NCBI GenBank assembly: GCA_027487585.1
Contig: JAIYDH010000173.1
Span: 1 to 51,483, forward strand
Length of the DNA: 51,483 nt
Reading direction: 5' to 3'
Source of the DNA: Rubrivivax sp.
Lineage (GTDB): Bacteria; Pseudomonadota; Gammaproteobacteria; Burkholderiales; Burkholderiaceae_C
Below, one piece after another: positions 1 through 9,710 of this stretch. A program made the position numbers and the translations under genes. How positions within the stretch are numbered: position 1 is the first letter of the stretch; each line of letters begins with the position of its first letter. The notes below the pieces were generated by a model that worked only from the letters and a program-made list of their open reading frames with translations, was not told the DNA's origin and did not search any database.

Positions 1-1590
1 AAGCTCGCCACGCTCAGCGTGCGCGTGTTGCCGCTGCCACCGAGGGTGCCAGCACCCAAGCTGGCGCCGGCCGCGTTGAACAGCTCGCAGGTGAACGCAG
101 CGGTGCCAGCCAGGTTGTTCAGCACCGCTGTCAGGCTAATGCTCTGGCCACTCGGCGAGGCGTCACCCGCACCGTTGAACGTGAACGCCTGCGCCGTAGG
201 CAGCAGTGTCAGCAGCGTGGCGTCGGCGCCGGGCAAGCCCTGCCCGCCCTGCCGGCTGCGGCTGATCGTGTAGACCTTGTCGATGGTCACTGAGCCGAAC
301 ACCGCTCGCAGCGTCGCAGTCGCCAAGTCGGCCGTCGTGCCTGTGAGCGCGTACACGCCCCCGGCGCCGATCGTCAGGCCCGTGATGCCGTTCGAGTTCA
401 CCACGCTGAATGTGGCGCTCGCCGTCACCTCGCTCGTGCCGTTGAAGACCCTGAAGTTACCGCCCGCGCTGCCATAGTTGCCGCCGCTGCCATCGGCGGC
501 CGTGGCCACCGTGTGGGCCTCATTCGTGAGGTAGCCGCTCACCGCGTTCTGGCCAGGCAGTCCGTTGCTGCCCCCGGCGCCATCGCGCAGCCGAACCACC
601 GTAACCCTGTCGCTGCTGTCGTCGAGCGTAGCCTGCACCACCGCATACGCAGCCGCAGCAAACTGCACCGCCGTCAGCGTGCGTGTGTTGCCGGTACCGC
701 CCATGATCACCGTGCCCAGACTGCCCCCCGCCGCGTTGAACAGGCCGCAGGTGAAGGTCGCCGTGCCAGACATGTTGCTCAGCTGAGCGGTGAAGCTGAT
801 GCTCTGGACGCTTGGCGATGCCGCACCTGCGCTGTCATACGTGAAGGCCTGCGCCGTTGCCAGCAGCGTCAGCAGCAGCGCATTGGCGCCAGGCGTGCCC
901 TGCCTGCTGCGCGCGATGCTGTACACCTTGTCGATCGTCACCCCACCAAACACCGCGCGAAGCACAGCTGTGCCCAAGTCCGCAGTAGTGTCCGTCAACG
1001 AGTACACGCCACTCGCATTGATCGCCAGGCCCGTGATGCCCGTCGAGCTGACCACGCTGAACGCGGCTGAAGCCGTCACCTCGGTCGTGCCGTTGAACAC
1101 CCTGAAGGTGCCGCCAGCCGTGGTGTAGACACCGCCGGTGCCGTTGGCTGCCGTTGCCACCGAATGCGCCTCGTTCGTGAGGTAGCCACTCACGGCGTTC
1201 TGGCCTGGTGCACCCGGCGTGCCAGTACCCCCGTTGCGCAACCGCACCACCGTCACCTGGTCGGCAAAACCACTCAGGCTGGCCTGCACCACCGCGTACG
1301 CCGCCACGCCAAAGTTGGCCACCGTCAGCGTGCGCGTGTTGCCCGAGCCGCCCAGCGTACCGAGCCCCAGCGAAACGCCCGACGCGTTGAACAACTCGCA
1401 GCTGAACGCGGCCGTGCCCGCCAGGTTGGCCAGCTGCGCCGTGAAGCTGATCGTCTGGCTCGCGGGCGAAGCCGCGCCTGAGCCGTCATACGTGAACACC
1501 TGCGCCGTCGTCAGCAGCGTCAACAGGCTCACATTGCCACCGCCCAGCACCGCGCCCAGCGTCACGCTGTAAGCCACGCTGGCCACATCG
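1..1590 (-). repeat. Tandem about 650-660 bp (about 217-220 aa) repeats in the tail tip gene, at least 2.5 copies visible
   Basis: Recurring GQNAVSGYLTNEAH(S/T)VATAA, RVFNGT(T/S)EVTASA, VFGxVTIDKVYxIxRSRQG and GTLGGSGNTRTL blocks. Matching nucleotide blocks at about 18/678/1329 and 518/1170. Confidence 0.85.
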
Positions 1591-4229
1591 CGCACGCGGC
1601 CAAGGCCGTCGAACGCACGCACCTCCAACACGTACACGCCGTCGTTGCCAACCAGCACCGGCCCGAAGCGCGGCACCTCGCTCTCGCCCAGGCGCAGCAG
1701 TGTGTCGCCACTCGGCGCACCGTAGACGTGGAACGAACTCGCCGGCCCGCTCACGTCAAACGTCAGCAGCAGCTCGGTCTGGTTGCCGTAGTTCACGTCC
1801 AGCCGGCGCTGGGTCACCCGCAGGCTCGACAGCACCACCTCCGGGCTCGAGGCCGGTGCAGGCGTTGCGGTGTACGCACCAGAGGCCATGTAAGCCCAGA
1901 ACTCATCGGGCTCGGGCACCGCCGTGATGCGCGCGCCCTTCATGCCGTCCACGGGGTCGATGGCCGTCACCCGCATGCGCATGCCTGGTGAAGCCTTGAT
2001 GTCGTAGATCCAGAGCGTGTCTTCAGCCGGGTTGTCCGCCGTGCTGCCTGGCAGCGGCACGCCCGCCGGCCACGCACCCACCAGCGTGATCTCCCGCGCA
2101 GGGCCGCTGAACGCAGCCACGCCAAACACCCGGTACTGGCTCTCGCCGGGGATGCGCAGCCCCACAAACCGCGTTGGCGACGCTGGCACTTCTTCGTCTA
2201 GCGTCAACGTCACTGTGCCGGCCACGTTCACGGCCGCCTTAAGCCTGCCACCGTGCCCCCAGCGCGTGAGGTCGTGGCTCATGGCGATCACGCTGAAGCG
2301 GTGAAACGCCATGTGCTCCAGGTCCATCTCCCAGCTCACCGACTTGCGGCCGTAGATGTTCTGCGCCATGGTCCAGCGCCCCAGCCGCACCGCGGCAGCC
2401 TCGGTATCAACACCGGCCAGCGATAGCCGCGCCGTGTCGCGCGGCACCGTCACACCCGGCGCCAGCAGCCTGATGCTGCGCGACTTGTAGGCGCTGTCCT
2501 TGTCGAACCAGCTCACCTCCAACTCATCGGCCAGCTCGCCGGTGGCGTAGTCCACCGCAAAGCTGCTGGCCTTGATGTTGGCCATGTTGACCACGTCCTC
2601 CACCGGCTGGCCCGCCGCAGCCCACACCACACCGAGCTTTCCCGAGTGGTAGCTGATGCTGCCCAGCGCCACAAACGCCATCGCATCCAGCAGCTCGCCG
2701 CAGCTCATGGGCGCGTCGAAGTAGTGGTTGAACGTGTAGCCGTTGCTCGCGCAGTGCAGCATGAACAGCTGCAGCGCCTCGATGTCGATGCCCGTGTCGC
2801 TGAGCCCCATGCCCGCAAGCCGGCGCCCCGAAGGCGCGTAGATGCCCCGCGCAAACTGCAGGATCTGTGCGCCCGGGTTGCTCGTGCTCTCGTCTACCCA
2901 GGCGGCGCCGTTCCACACCGGCGTGAGGTCTTGCGTGCCGATCCAGTTCAACTCGTCGATCGTGCCGTTCAGCTGCCCGCTCGCGCGCACCCGAAGGCCG
3001 TACTGCGGCAGCCCGGCATAGTCGCCTTCATCCTGCTGGTAGCTCTTCAGCGAAGCCCACTCGACCTGGTTCGATGCCCGGGTGGTGCTGACGTCGGCCT
3101 GCACCTTGCGGCAGCGCACCTGGTACTGCCCGGCCGCCAGCAGCGGCGTCAGCACGGTTCGGCGCGCCGGCTTCGTGCCGGTGCTGTTGAGCGTGTACGT
3201 GCCCAGCGGCGTATAGGCACCTGCAGGCAGCAAGCGCAGCTCCACCTGCACTTGCACCGAGGCGGCCGTCATGTCGCCCTGGTTGTTCATGTTGTACACA
3301 CTGGCCACCAGGTCGATGGCCAGGCGCACCACGCCCAGCGACGACGTACGCTCCACCCATGGCCCGTTGGGCCCGCCTGGCGCGGTCAGCAGGGCACCCG
3401 CCACCGTGTCCACGTTCGCCCAGAAGGCGTCGATCGAATTGCCCACCGGGAACCCGATGCGCGTCTGCACGTAGTCGGTGAAGTTGTCCAGCGGCGTGTC
3501 GCCCACCTTCACCTGGTCGACAGTGCGGCAGTTGATGCCGGCCATCAACCGCAGGCTCTGGTACTGCTCATCGCCCTCGAACCAGCTGTAAGGTTGCGCC
3601 GCATAGTCCGGCACCACGCGTGTGGTGCCAAAGAGCAGGCCAATCGGCTCATAGGGCCGCAGGCGGTTGCGCCCGCCCGTGATGGTGTACGTGGCGCCGC
3701 CAGTCTGCCTGTCGTAGCTCTCAACCCGCGCGGCCGGCGGCGGGAGGTGCTTGTTGATGACCGCAGCCCCGATCATGAAGATCGCCGTCTTCACGAACAT
3801 GCCGCCAAGGCCCGCGCCGGCCGTACCCATCCACGCATTGCCCGCGCCGAACGTGTAGTAGCTCAAAGCGATGAACGCGATCGCGCGCAGCGCTTCCTTG
3901 CCCGGCACTCGCCGCGCCGAAAGATGCCTGCCGCGCTTGGGCCGAGCGCCATGCCACAGCTCCATCGGCACCTCGGCGCCGTCCACGCACACCGCCCAGT
4001 CGCCTGCACTCGGGTCCACGCCCGCAGCGGCCAGGATGTCCAGCACCGTCGCCCCCTCGGGCCAGGCCGACTCGGGCACGATGCGCCGCCCCTGCAGCGT
4101 CAGCGGGTGCGGCGCCACCACCAGGTAGCCACCCCCCAGCGGCACGCCAGCGGGCACCCTCAGCGGCTCGGTGATGGCCACTACGCTGCCGGCAGCGTCG
4201 ACGTCGATGATCAGGCCCTGCTCGCTCAC
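1..4229 (-). CDS. Central tail tip / host specificity protein (lambda J-like), 3' end outside window
   Basis: Open minus frame from GTG 4229: VSEQGLIIDVDAAGSVVAITEPLRVPAGVPLGGG...RQTGGATYTITGGRNRLRPYEPIGLLFGTTRVVPDYAAQPYSWFEGDEQYQ. Missed by the ORF track because of the GTG start and no stop in the window. Confidence 0.85.
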   Translation of the reverse strand, partial: MSEQGLIIDVDAAGSVVAITEPLRVPAGVPLGGGYLVVAPHPLTLQGRRIVPESAWPEGATVLDILAAAGVDPSAGDWAVCVDGAEVPMELWHGARPKRGRHLSARRVPGKEALRAIAFIALSYYTFGAGNAWMGTAGAGLGGMFVKTAIFMIGAAVINKHLPPPAARVESYDRQTGGATYTITGGRNRLRPYEPIGLLFGTTRVVPDYAAQPYSWFEGDEQYQSLRLMAGINCRTVDQVKVGDTPLDNFTDYVQTRIGFPVGNSIDAFWANVDTVAGALLTAPGGPNGPWVERTSSLGVVRLAIDLVASVYNMNNQGDMTAASVQVQVELRLLPAGAYTPLGTYTLNSTGTKPARRTVLTPLLAAGQYQVRCRKVQADVSTTRASNQVEWASLKSYQQDEGDYAGLPQYGLRVRASGQLNGTIDELNWIGTQDLTPVWNGAAWVDESTSNPGAQILQFARGIYAPSGRRLAGMGLSDTGIDIEALQLFMLHCASNGYTFNHYFDAPMSCGELLDAMAFVALGSISYHSGKLGVVWAAAGQPVEDVVNMANIKASSFAVDYATGELADELEVSWFDKDSAYKSRSIRLLAPGVTVPRDTARLSLAGVDTEAAAVRLGRWTMAQNIYGRKSVSWEMDLEHMAFHRFSVIAMSHDLTRWGHGGRLKAAVNVAGTVTLTLDEEVPASPTRFVGLRIPGESQYRVFGVAAFSGPAREITLVGAWPAGVPLPGSTADNPAEDTLWIYDIKASPGMRMRVTAIDPVDGMKGARITAVPEPDEFWAYMASGAYTATPAPASSPEVVLSSLRVTQRRLDVNYGNQTELLLTFDVSGPASSFHVYGAPSGDTLLRLGESEVPRFGPVLVGNDGVYVLEVRAFDGLGRVRDVASVAYSVTLGAVLGGGNVSLLTLLTTAQVFTYDGSGAASPASQTISFTAQLANLAGTAAFSCELFNASGVSLGLGTLGGSGNTRTLTVANFGVAAYAVVQASLSGFADQVTVVRLRNGGTGTPGAPGQNAVSGYLTNEAHSVATAANGTGGVYTTAGGTFRVFNGTTEVTASAAFSVVSSTGITGLAINASGVYSLTDTTADLGTAVLRAVFGGVTIDKVYSIARSRQGTPGANALLLTLLATAQAFTYDSAGAASPSVQSISFTAQLSNMSGTATFTCGLFNAAGGSLGTVIMGGTGNTRTLTAVQFAAAAYAVVQATLDDSSDRVTVVRLRDGAGGSNGLPGQNAVSGYLTNEAHTVATAADGSGGNYGSAGGNFRVFNGTSEVTASATFSVVNSNGITGLTIGAGGVYALTGTTADLATATLRAVFGSVTIDKVYTISRSRQGGQGLPGADATLLTLLPTAQAFTFNGAGDASPSGQSISLTAVLNNLAGTAAFTCELFNAAGASLGAGTLGGSGNTRTLSVAS

Positions 4230-4696
4230 GTCACGCCCTCGCTCGGCTGCGCCTGGCGCCACCTGTAAAAGCCTTCCAGCCGCAGCCCCCGGCGCCGCAT
4301 GTCGCGCAAGCGCTCCACCACACTGTGGCCAGCACCAGCATGCGTGTGCAGCACCCAGCGCTCGCCGTGCTGGCCCAGCAGCAGCGTGCCGATGTGCCAG
4401 CCCTCGTCATGTTCCCAGCCCTGCACGAACAGCGCCGCGTCACCGTCGGCCGGCTCCATTGGCGGCAGCACCGGTTCGGCCAGCTCGTCGCGCCACCGCA
4501 GGATGGCCTCGCGTTCGGCCGCCACGCCCACCGGGTGGCGCAGTGGCACCTGGCTGGCCACCTGGCGGCCAAAGAGCCGCTGCTGCGCCAGCACCGCCAG
4601 GTGCGCGCACGTAAAGCGCCCGGCCACATACGGCAGGCCCACCAGGCCGTGCGCCGCCAGCAGCGGGCTCTCGGGCGCCAGATCAGCTGCTCTCAT
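4226..4696 (-). CDS. Phage tail assembly protein, NlpC/P60-like (putative)
   Basis: 156 aa; GLPYVAGRFTCAHLAVLAQQRLFG start plus HTHAGAGHSVVERLR; position next to the J-like gene. Confidence 0.55.
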   Translation of the reverse strand: MRAADLAPESPLLAAHGLVGLPYVAGRFTCAHLAVLAQQRLFGRQVASQVPLRHPVGVAAEREAILRWRDELAEPVLPPMEPADGDAALFVQGWEHDEGWHIGTLLLGQHGERWVLHTHAGAGHSVVERLRDMRRRGLRLEGFYRWRQAQPSEGVT

Positions 4697-5163
4697 GTGC
4701 CAAACACCGATGGCGTCGTTGCCGGGTCGAAGCGCACCTTCACGGCCGGGGCCTGCATGGCGTCTTCGTTGCCCAGCACAGCGGTGATGGTGGCGGTGGT
4801 CACCTTCACGCGCGACAGCACCGAGGTGAACCCGTAGTCCACCTCCGTAGGCCGGGCCCGGCTCACCATCTGCATGGTGGCCATCAGCACCGCGCCGGGC
4901 GGCCGGGCGTCGATCTCGTCGCCCAGGTCGCGTCCGACGTTGTCCATCACCAGCGTGGCGCGGTTAGGCTGGCCGCGCACGTCTTGCGGCAGCTTCACCC
5001 AGAAGGGCAGGCCCACATACGTGACGCCGCCGATCACCCAGTCGCGCGTGTCGTTCACCACCCGGGCCGTTTCCATGCCCGGCGCGCTCAGCGTCAGCAG
5101 CAGCAGGAAGCCCGCGTTGTCGCTCACGCGGCGCAGCTGCGCGCGGGTGGCGGCGGTCACCAT
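4693..5163 (-). CDS. Phage tail protein, DUF1833-like
   Basis: 156 aa; position and ARVVNDTRDWVIGGVTYVGLPFWVKLP pattern. Confidence 0.65.
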   Translation of the reverse strand: MVTAATRAQLRRVSDNAGFLLLLTLSAPGMETARVVNDTRDWVIGGVTYVGLPFWVKLPQDVRGQPNRATLVMDNVGRDLGDEIDARPPGAVLMATMQMVSRARPTEVDYGFTSVLSRVKVTTATITAVLGNEDAMQAPAVKVRFDPATTPSVFGT

Positions 5164-5525
5164 GTGGACCTCCAGTACTCGATCTTCAGCGCGCGCTTCG
5201 TCGACTCCAGCGTGCGGTTCAGCGCCACCAGCGGGCCGAGCTGGCCACCCACCACCCGGGCCACCACCGTGGTGTTCGTCCAGGGGTTCACGATGGTGAA
5301 GCTGTCCTGCCCGGCATTGATGTTCACGAAGTACCAGGTCTCAAACGCCGTGGCCTGCGCGCGGGTATCGAAGTAGCAGGTCAGATCGATCTCGATGCGC
5401 ACGTCACTGTTCGTGCGGCGCTGCTTCGGGCGGCCCCGCTCCATGGGCTGGCGCAGCACCACGCTCTCGGGCGCGTTGCCCAGGTCGCGCCAGTCGTAAG
5501 CCACGGTGGTGGGGAAGGCCTGCAC
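5157..5525 (-). CDS. Minor tail protein
   Basis: 122 aa between tape measure and DUF1833; TRAQATAFETWYFVNINAGQDSFTIVNPWTN. Confidence 0.55.
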   Translation of the reverse strand: MQAFPTTVAYDWRDLGNAPESVVLRQPMERGRPKQRRTNSDVRIEIDLTCYFDTRAQATAFETWYFVNINAGQDSFTIVNPWTNTTVVARVVGGQLGPLVALNRTLESTKRALKIEYWRSTW

Positions 5526-5526
5526 G

Positions 5527-7707
5527 TCACACGCTCCCGAAGCTGCGGCGCAGGCCGTAGGTGTTGCCCATGGCCTGCGAGAAGCTGCCGATGCCGCTGC
5601 TCACGCGGTCGGCCATGAACTCGTCCACCGCGAGCAGCATCACCTCGAGGCGGCCTTCGTCCGTCATCGAGGTGCCGCCCACCTGCATGGGCGTGCCGCT
5701 CTGGTTGATCAGCGTCACACCCACCACGCCGCCGCCACCACCACCGCCCGCGCCCAGGGCCGCGCGCAGGCGCTCGTTGCTGGTCACCCAGCCGCCCTCG
5801 TCGCCCATCTGCAGCAGCTCGGGGCCGTTCTCGCCCACCAGGTAGCGGCGACCGCGGCGCGTGGGGCCGCCGCTGGCCCGGTAGCCAGGCTCGTTGCCGA
5901 ACTCGAAGCCCGTGTAGCCACCACCGCCGCCGCCAGAGCCGAACAACGCAGCAAACCCCTGGCCCACCACGTTGCGGAATGCCAGCCGAATGCTCTGCTC
6001 GATGAGGTAGTCCGTCAGCTCCTTGATGCTGAGCTTGCCGGTCTGCACGAACTTGACGAACGCGTCCTCGCCGATGCGCAGGCTGCCGGTCACGCTCTCA
6101 TCGAAGATGCGCTGCATCAGCGCCGTGGAGTCCGCCCAGCCGTCGACCATGCGTCGCCACTCGGGCTTAAGGTCTTCGGTCAGCTGCTTCTCGCGCGTTA
6201 CGCGCCAGCGGGCGAACTCCTCTTCGACTTCCTTCTTCTGCGCCGTGCCCAGCACGTTCATGTCGATGCGGCTGCGCATCTGCGCCTCTTCGATGGCGAT
6301 GATGGCCATGCCGCGCGCCTGGGCGCTGCGAATGGCGTAGGCGTCTTCCAGATCGTTGGCCTCGCGCAGCTGCTGCGCGCTGGTCATGGCCGTCTGCACC
6401 AGCTGGTCGCGGTGTCGCTGCCAGGCCGCAGCGCGTGCGCCCATGTCGATCTCGTCCAGCTCGAAAGCGCCTTCCTGGAACCTGGGCTGCGCCGGCTGCC
6501 ATTGCAGCTTGCTGGGGGGGCCGTACTCCCAGGGGTCCGGCCGTTTGGGTGCAGGGCCTGCTTTTTTGTCTTGCTCGGCGCGAGCACGCACCGCGGCGGC
6601 ATCCTGAGCCTGCCGATCCGCCGCCATCTGCTGAAGGCGAAGCTCCGACTGCAGAACCGACTCTCGCTGACGAAGCGCCTCGTTAGGCGATGGCCCGAGA
6701 CCCGGCAGCGCCTTGTCGCCAAAACCGCGCATCTGGTTGTTCGCGAGCTGCTGCTGCACCGACTTCAACTCTTCCTGCAGCGTCGTCTGACGGCCCACGC
6801 CGCGCATCGCGTCCCAGGCCTCACGCGCCGAGCCAGTGATGAACCTCCAGCTGCGGTCGATGTAGCCCAACTCGCCCTGAACATCGCGCAGCCGCTCCAA
6901 GGTCTTCTCGGAGTAGGCCTGCTGCGCCACGGCGGCGGCCTCGGCAAAGCGCTTCTGCTCGGTGAGGGCCTTGATCTGCTCGTACGTCGCCAGCGTCAGG
7001 AAGTTGGCCTGCTCGTTCAACTTCACGGCCGCGTTCAGCGGGTCTTTGCCCAGCGCCGCGTAGCTGGCCACCGTCTTGTCGATCTCGACGCCCAGCTCTC
7101 GCTGCAGCCCAATGGCCACCTGCGTGGCTTGGTCGATCTGCGAGCGGCTCACACCGCCATCCGACGCCATCTGAGCGAGCACGCCCGCAGCTTGCCCCTG
7201 CGTCACGCCGAAGCTGGCGCGGTCGGCGCGGCGCGCCATCTCGTCCAGCTGGCCAGCCGTTACGCCAGCAGCGTTGCCGGTCATGATGATGGCCTTCTGG
7301 TAGGCCTCTACCTCTCGGCGGCCCTGCTCGAATGCAACCATCGTGGCAATGCCTGCAGCCGCCACGGTGCCAAAGCCAGCCGCCAGCGGGCTGATCGAGC
7401 CGAGCACCGCCCGGAAGGCCGCGCCCACGCCACCAAAGCTGTCCCGGATCTGCCCACCCTGCTGGATGGCCACCATCCACACCGGCATGCCGCTCGACAG
7501 GCTCGTCACCACATCGGTGATCTGCATCGGCAGCTGGCGCATCGCCTGCTGATACTGAGCGGTGCTCTGCGTCAGCCGCTGCTGCGCCACCTGCTGCATC
7601 TGCTGCTGCTCTTGCAGCCGGCGCGTAGCGGCCTCGGCCTGCCCGACGGCGCCAACGAAGCCCTGCGCGTTGCCCGTGATCTCGATGCCGACGCGTTGCT
7701 GGGTCAC
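5527..7707 (-). CDS. Tail length tape measure protein
   Basis: About 726 aa from GTG 7707 (VTQQRVGIEITGNAQGFVGAVGQAEAATRRLQEQQQ); long coiled-coil, alanine-rich region and Gly-rich C-term. Confidence 0.85.
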   Translation of the reverse strand: MTQQRVGIEITGNAQGFVGAVGQAEAATRRLQEQQQMQQVAQQRLTQSTAQYQQAMRQLPMQITDVVTSLSSGMPVWMVAIQQGGQIRDSFGGVGAAFRAVLGSISPLAAGFGTVAAAGIATMVAFEQGRREVEAYQKAIIMTGNAAGVTAGQLDEMARRADRASFGVTQGQAAGVLAQMASDGGVSRSQIDQATQVAIGLQRELGVEIDKTVASYAALGKDPLNAAVKLNEQANFLTLATYEQIKALTEQKRFAEAAAVAQQAYSEKTLERLRDVQGELGYIDRSWRFITGSAREAWDAMRGVGRQTTLQEELKSVQQQLANNQMRGFGDKALPGLGPSPNEALRQRESVLQSELRLQQMAADRQAQDAAAVRARAEQDKKAGPAPKRPDPWEYGPPSKLQWQPAQPRFQEGAFELDEIDMGARAAAWQRHRDQLVQTAMTSAQQLREANDLEDAYAIRSAQARGMAIIAIEEAQMRSRIDMNVLGTAQKKEVEEEFARWRVTREKQLTEDLKPEWRRMVDGWADSTALMQRIFDESVTGSLRIGEDAFVKFVQTGKLSIKELTDYLIEQSIRLAFRNVVGQGFAALFGSGGGGGGYTGFEFGNEPGYRASGGPTRRGRRYLVGENGPELLQMGDEGGWVTSNERLRAALGAGGGGGGGVVGVTLINQSGTPMQVGGTSMTDEGRLEVMLLAVDEFMADRVSSGIGSFSQAMGNTYGLRRSFGSV

Positions 7708-8150
7708 TGGCCGGCCCCCGGGTTGGCCACCTCGGCCAGGCGCGTGTTCCACACCCGCAGCATCTCGGTCTCGCACACCTGGAAGTGCCGAAACCACACC
7801 TGGCGCCGCCTGCGGCCCAGAGGCAGCCGCAGCTCGCGCGCTTCCTTGTCCAGGCGGGCGTAGTCCAGGCCCATGTACAGCACGCCGCCCATGCCGGCCA
7901 CGGCGCGCTTCTGCGTGCGCAGGGCCATGGCCAGGCGCACCGGGCCCTGCAGGTGGCGGGCCAGCTCAGGCCCGGCCAGGCGGGCGCCTGCAGCCGGCAA
8001 GGCGGGCGCCTGCTTGGGCAGATCCTCGCGCGGCACGCCCAGGCGCACGAACTCGGCCACCAGCTCGGACTCCATCTGCTCAGGCCCTGGGGGTGCCTCG
8101 CCTACGCCGTCGCACTGCCCCGTCAGGAGCCAGCGGACGGCGCGTCGGAG
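7704..8150 (-). CDS. T-like extension of tail assembly chaperone, expressed by -1 frameshift from upstream ORF (putative)
   Basis: Open in the -1 frame from slippery site 8156-8150 through LRRAVRWLLTGQCDGVGEAPPGPEQMESELVAEF... to the stop at 7704. Confidence 0.75.
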   Translation of the reverse strand, partial: LRRAVRWLLTGQCDGVGEAPPGPEQMESELVAEFVRLGVPREDLPKQAPALPAAGARLAGPELARHLQGPVRLAMALRTQKRAVAGMGGVLYMGLDYARLDKEARELRLPLGRRRRQVWFRHFQVCETEMLRVWNTRLAEVANPGAGQ

Positions 8151-8467
8151 TTTCCCTCGGTTGCCGGCGAGTAGCCGTCCATGAACCCCTTGAAGATGGC
8201 CATGGCCGCACCGGGCCAGCTGAGCACCTGCTCGAACGCCTCGGGGGAGAACACCAACGGCTCACCGGCCGGGTTTGTGACGTCGCCGAACACCCAGCCA
8301 ACCATCACGCGGCGCGCGAACTCCTTGGTCTCCAAGTTCTGCTTGAGCAGCGCGTCAACCTCGCTCTCGGGCAGCAGCTTGAAGACGCCGCGGAACTCAG
8401 CCTTGTAGGCCTTCAGGTTGATCTTGCACAGGCTCTCGAAACGGATGTCATCGCTCAGGGTCAGCAT
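8123..8467 (-). CDS. Tail assembly chaperone (lambda G-like position)
   Basis: 114 aa between tail tube and tape measure; ends EGNSDAPSAGS after the slippery codons GGA AAC. Confidence 0.75.
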   Translation of the reverse strand: MLTLSDDIRFESLCKINLKAYKAEFRGVFKLLPESEVDALLKQNLETKEFARRVMVGWVFGDVTNPAGEPLVFSPEAFEQVLSWPGAAMAIFKGFMDGYSPATEGNSDAPSAGS

Positions 8468-8513
8468 AGGGAATGCCTCGCAGGGGTGGGTGGGGTGATG
8501 GCGTGCGCCGCGC

Positions 8514-9446
8514 TCAGCGCACGGTGATGGAGATCTCGTCGTTGCCAGCGCTGGGCTGCAGCACGGCGGCGGCCGTGAGCATCATGTCGCCGTCCATGTC
8601 GCCCTCGGTGACGCCGTTCAGCTGCACCGCAGGCGCGCCGATCTGCACCGTGTTGCCGGCGACGGTGCCATGCACCAGGTTCATGCTGCCCAGCTCGGCG
8701 GCGGCAATGGCGGCGAACCAGTTCTTCACCGCCATCAACTCCGCGCCGATCTCGAAGCTGGCCGTGGGCTTGCGGTCCACGATGCGCACCACCTCGCTGT
8801 TGATGATGTTGCGGTACACCACCTGGTTGGCCAGGTCGAAGCTGAAGCTGCGGATCACGGCCGAGCTCACCCCATGCAGCGCAAACGTGGGCGTGTTCTC
8901 GCGGTTGAAGGCCAGCGGGGTGGCCTGCAGCGTGTAGGTGGCCGTGGGCAGTGCCGTGTCAGTGACAGGCACGAAGAAGCCCGTGAAGTCGAAGCTGAAC
9001 ATCGGCACGCTGCGGTACTGCGCGCGCAAGCTCACATTGCCGCGCGCGCCAAAAAAGCGGTGCAGCACGCCGTCCCGGAAAAGGTACATCGTCACGCTCT
9101 CGGGCAGCGTGCTGATGGGCGTGTACACCACACTCACACCGGCGCTCACCACCTGCGCCATGCCGCAGGCGCGCAGCAGCGGGCCGTACTTCGGGGCCGT
9201 ACCTGCGACGCCTGAGCCAGCCACCTCGACATCAAACCGCAAGCGGCTGAAGCGCGCGCCGATCACGTCGGAGCTGTTGCCCAGAAACGGGCGCAGCAAC
9301 TCACGCGATTCACGCGTCACCTCAATCGGCGTGGACTGCACGTTGCGCACGATCAGGGCGTCAGCCAGCCCAGTGGGCACCGAGTCCGTGGCGTAGGTGG
9401 TTTCGGTCTTGGCCAGCAGCGCCTGGCGGCGGGTGATCAGCGGCAT
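8514..9446 (-). CDS. Major tail tube protein
   Basis: 310 aa; MPLITRRQALLAKTETTYATDSVPTG... typical phage tail tube start; position. Confidence 0.75.
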   Translation of the reverse strand: MPLITRRQALLAKTETTYATDSVPTGLADALIVRNVQSTPIEVTRESRELLRPFLGNSSDVIGARFSRLRFDVEVAGSGVAGTAPKYGPLLRACGMAQVVSAGVSVVYTPISTLPESVTMYLFRDGVLHRFFGARGNVSLRAQYRSVPMFSFDFTGFFVPVTDTALPTATYTLQATPLAFNRENTPTFALHGVSSAVIRSFSFDLANQVVYRNIINSEVVRIVDRKPTASFEIGAELMAVKNWFAAIAAAELGSMNLVHGTVAGNTVQIGAPAVQLNGVTEGDMDGDMMLTAAAVLQPSAGNDEISITVR

Positions 9447-9461
9447 GTTGGTGCTCCTTGC

Positions 9462-9710
9462 TTAAGGCTTGGCCTTGGTCGATGCAGCGCGCGCCTGGGG
9501 CGCGCTGTCCTCCGGCGGGGACGGGGGCTCCCCGATTGCGGCACCCACCGCAGCCCCCGCCCCACCTTCGGCCGTTGCGGCCGCCTCGGGTGCGCCAGGC
9601 GCACCCGGCAGCGCCGGTCCACTCACGCGCACGATGGCGCCGTTGATCACTTCGTAGCAGCCACCATGCTCGATGGTGTGCAGCTGGTTCATCAGGTCTT
9701 GCTGGTTCAT
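9462..9710 (-). CDS. Small phage protein (hypothetical)
   Basis: ATG 9710: MNQQDLMNQLHTIEHGGCYEVINGAIVRV...; ATGA-type overlap with upstream ORF. Confidence 0.5.
   Translation of the reverse strand: MNQQDLMNQLHTIEHGGCYEVINGAIVRVSGPALPGAPGAPEAAATAEGGAGAAVGAAIGEPPSPPEDSAPQARAASTKAKP

Noticed and set aside
2646-4268. 540-aa plus-strand ORF (also 5506-7863, 12626-14416, 18355-20145, 20804-22510 plus strand; 25807-27567 minus)
   Set aside because: Antisense shadows of well-supported phage genes in GC-rich DNA; composition is His/Arg/Ala/Gly-rich with no recognisable family.
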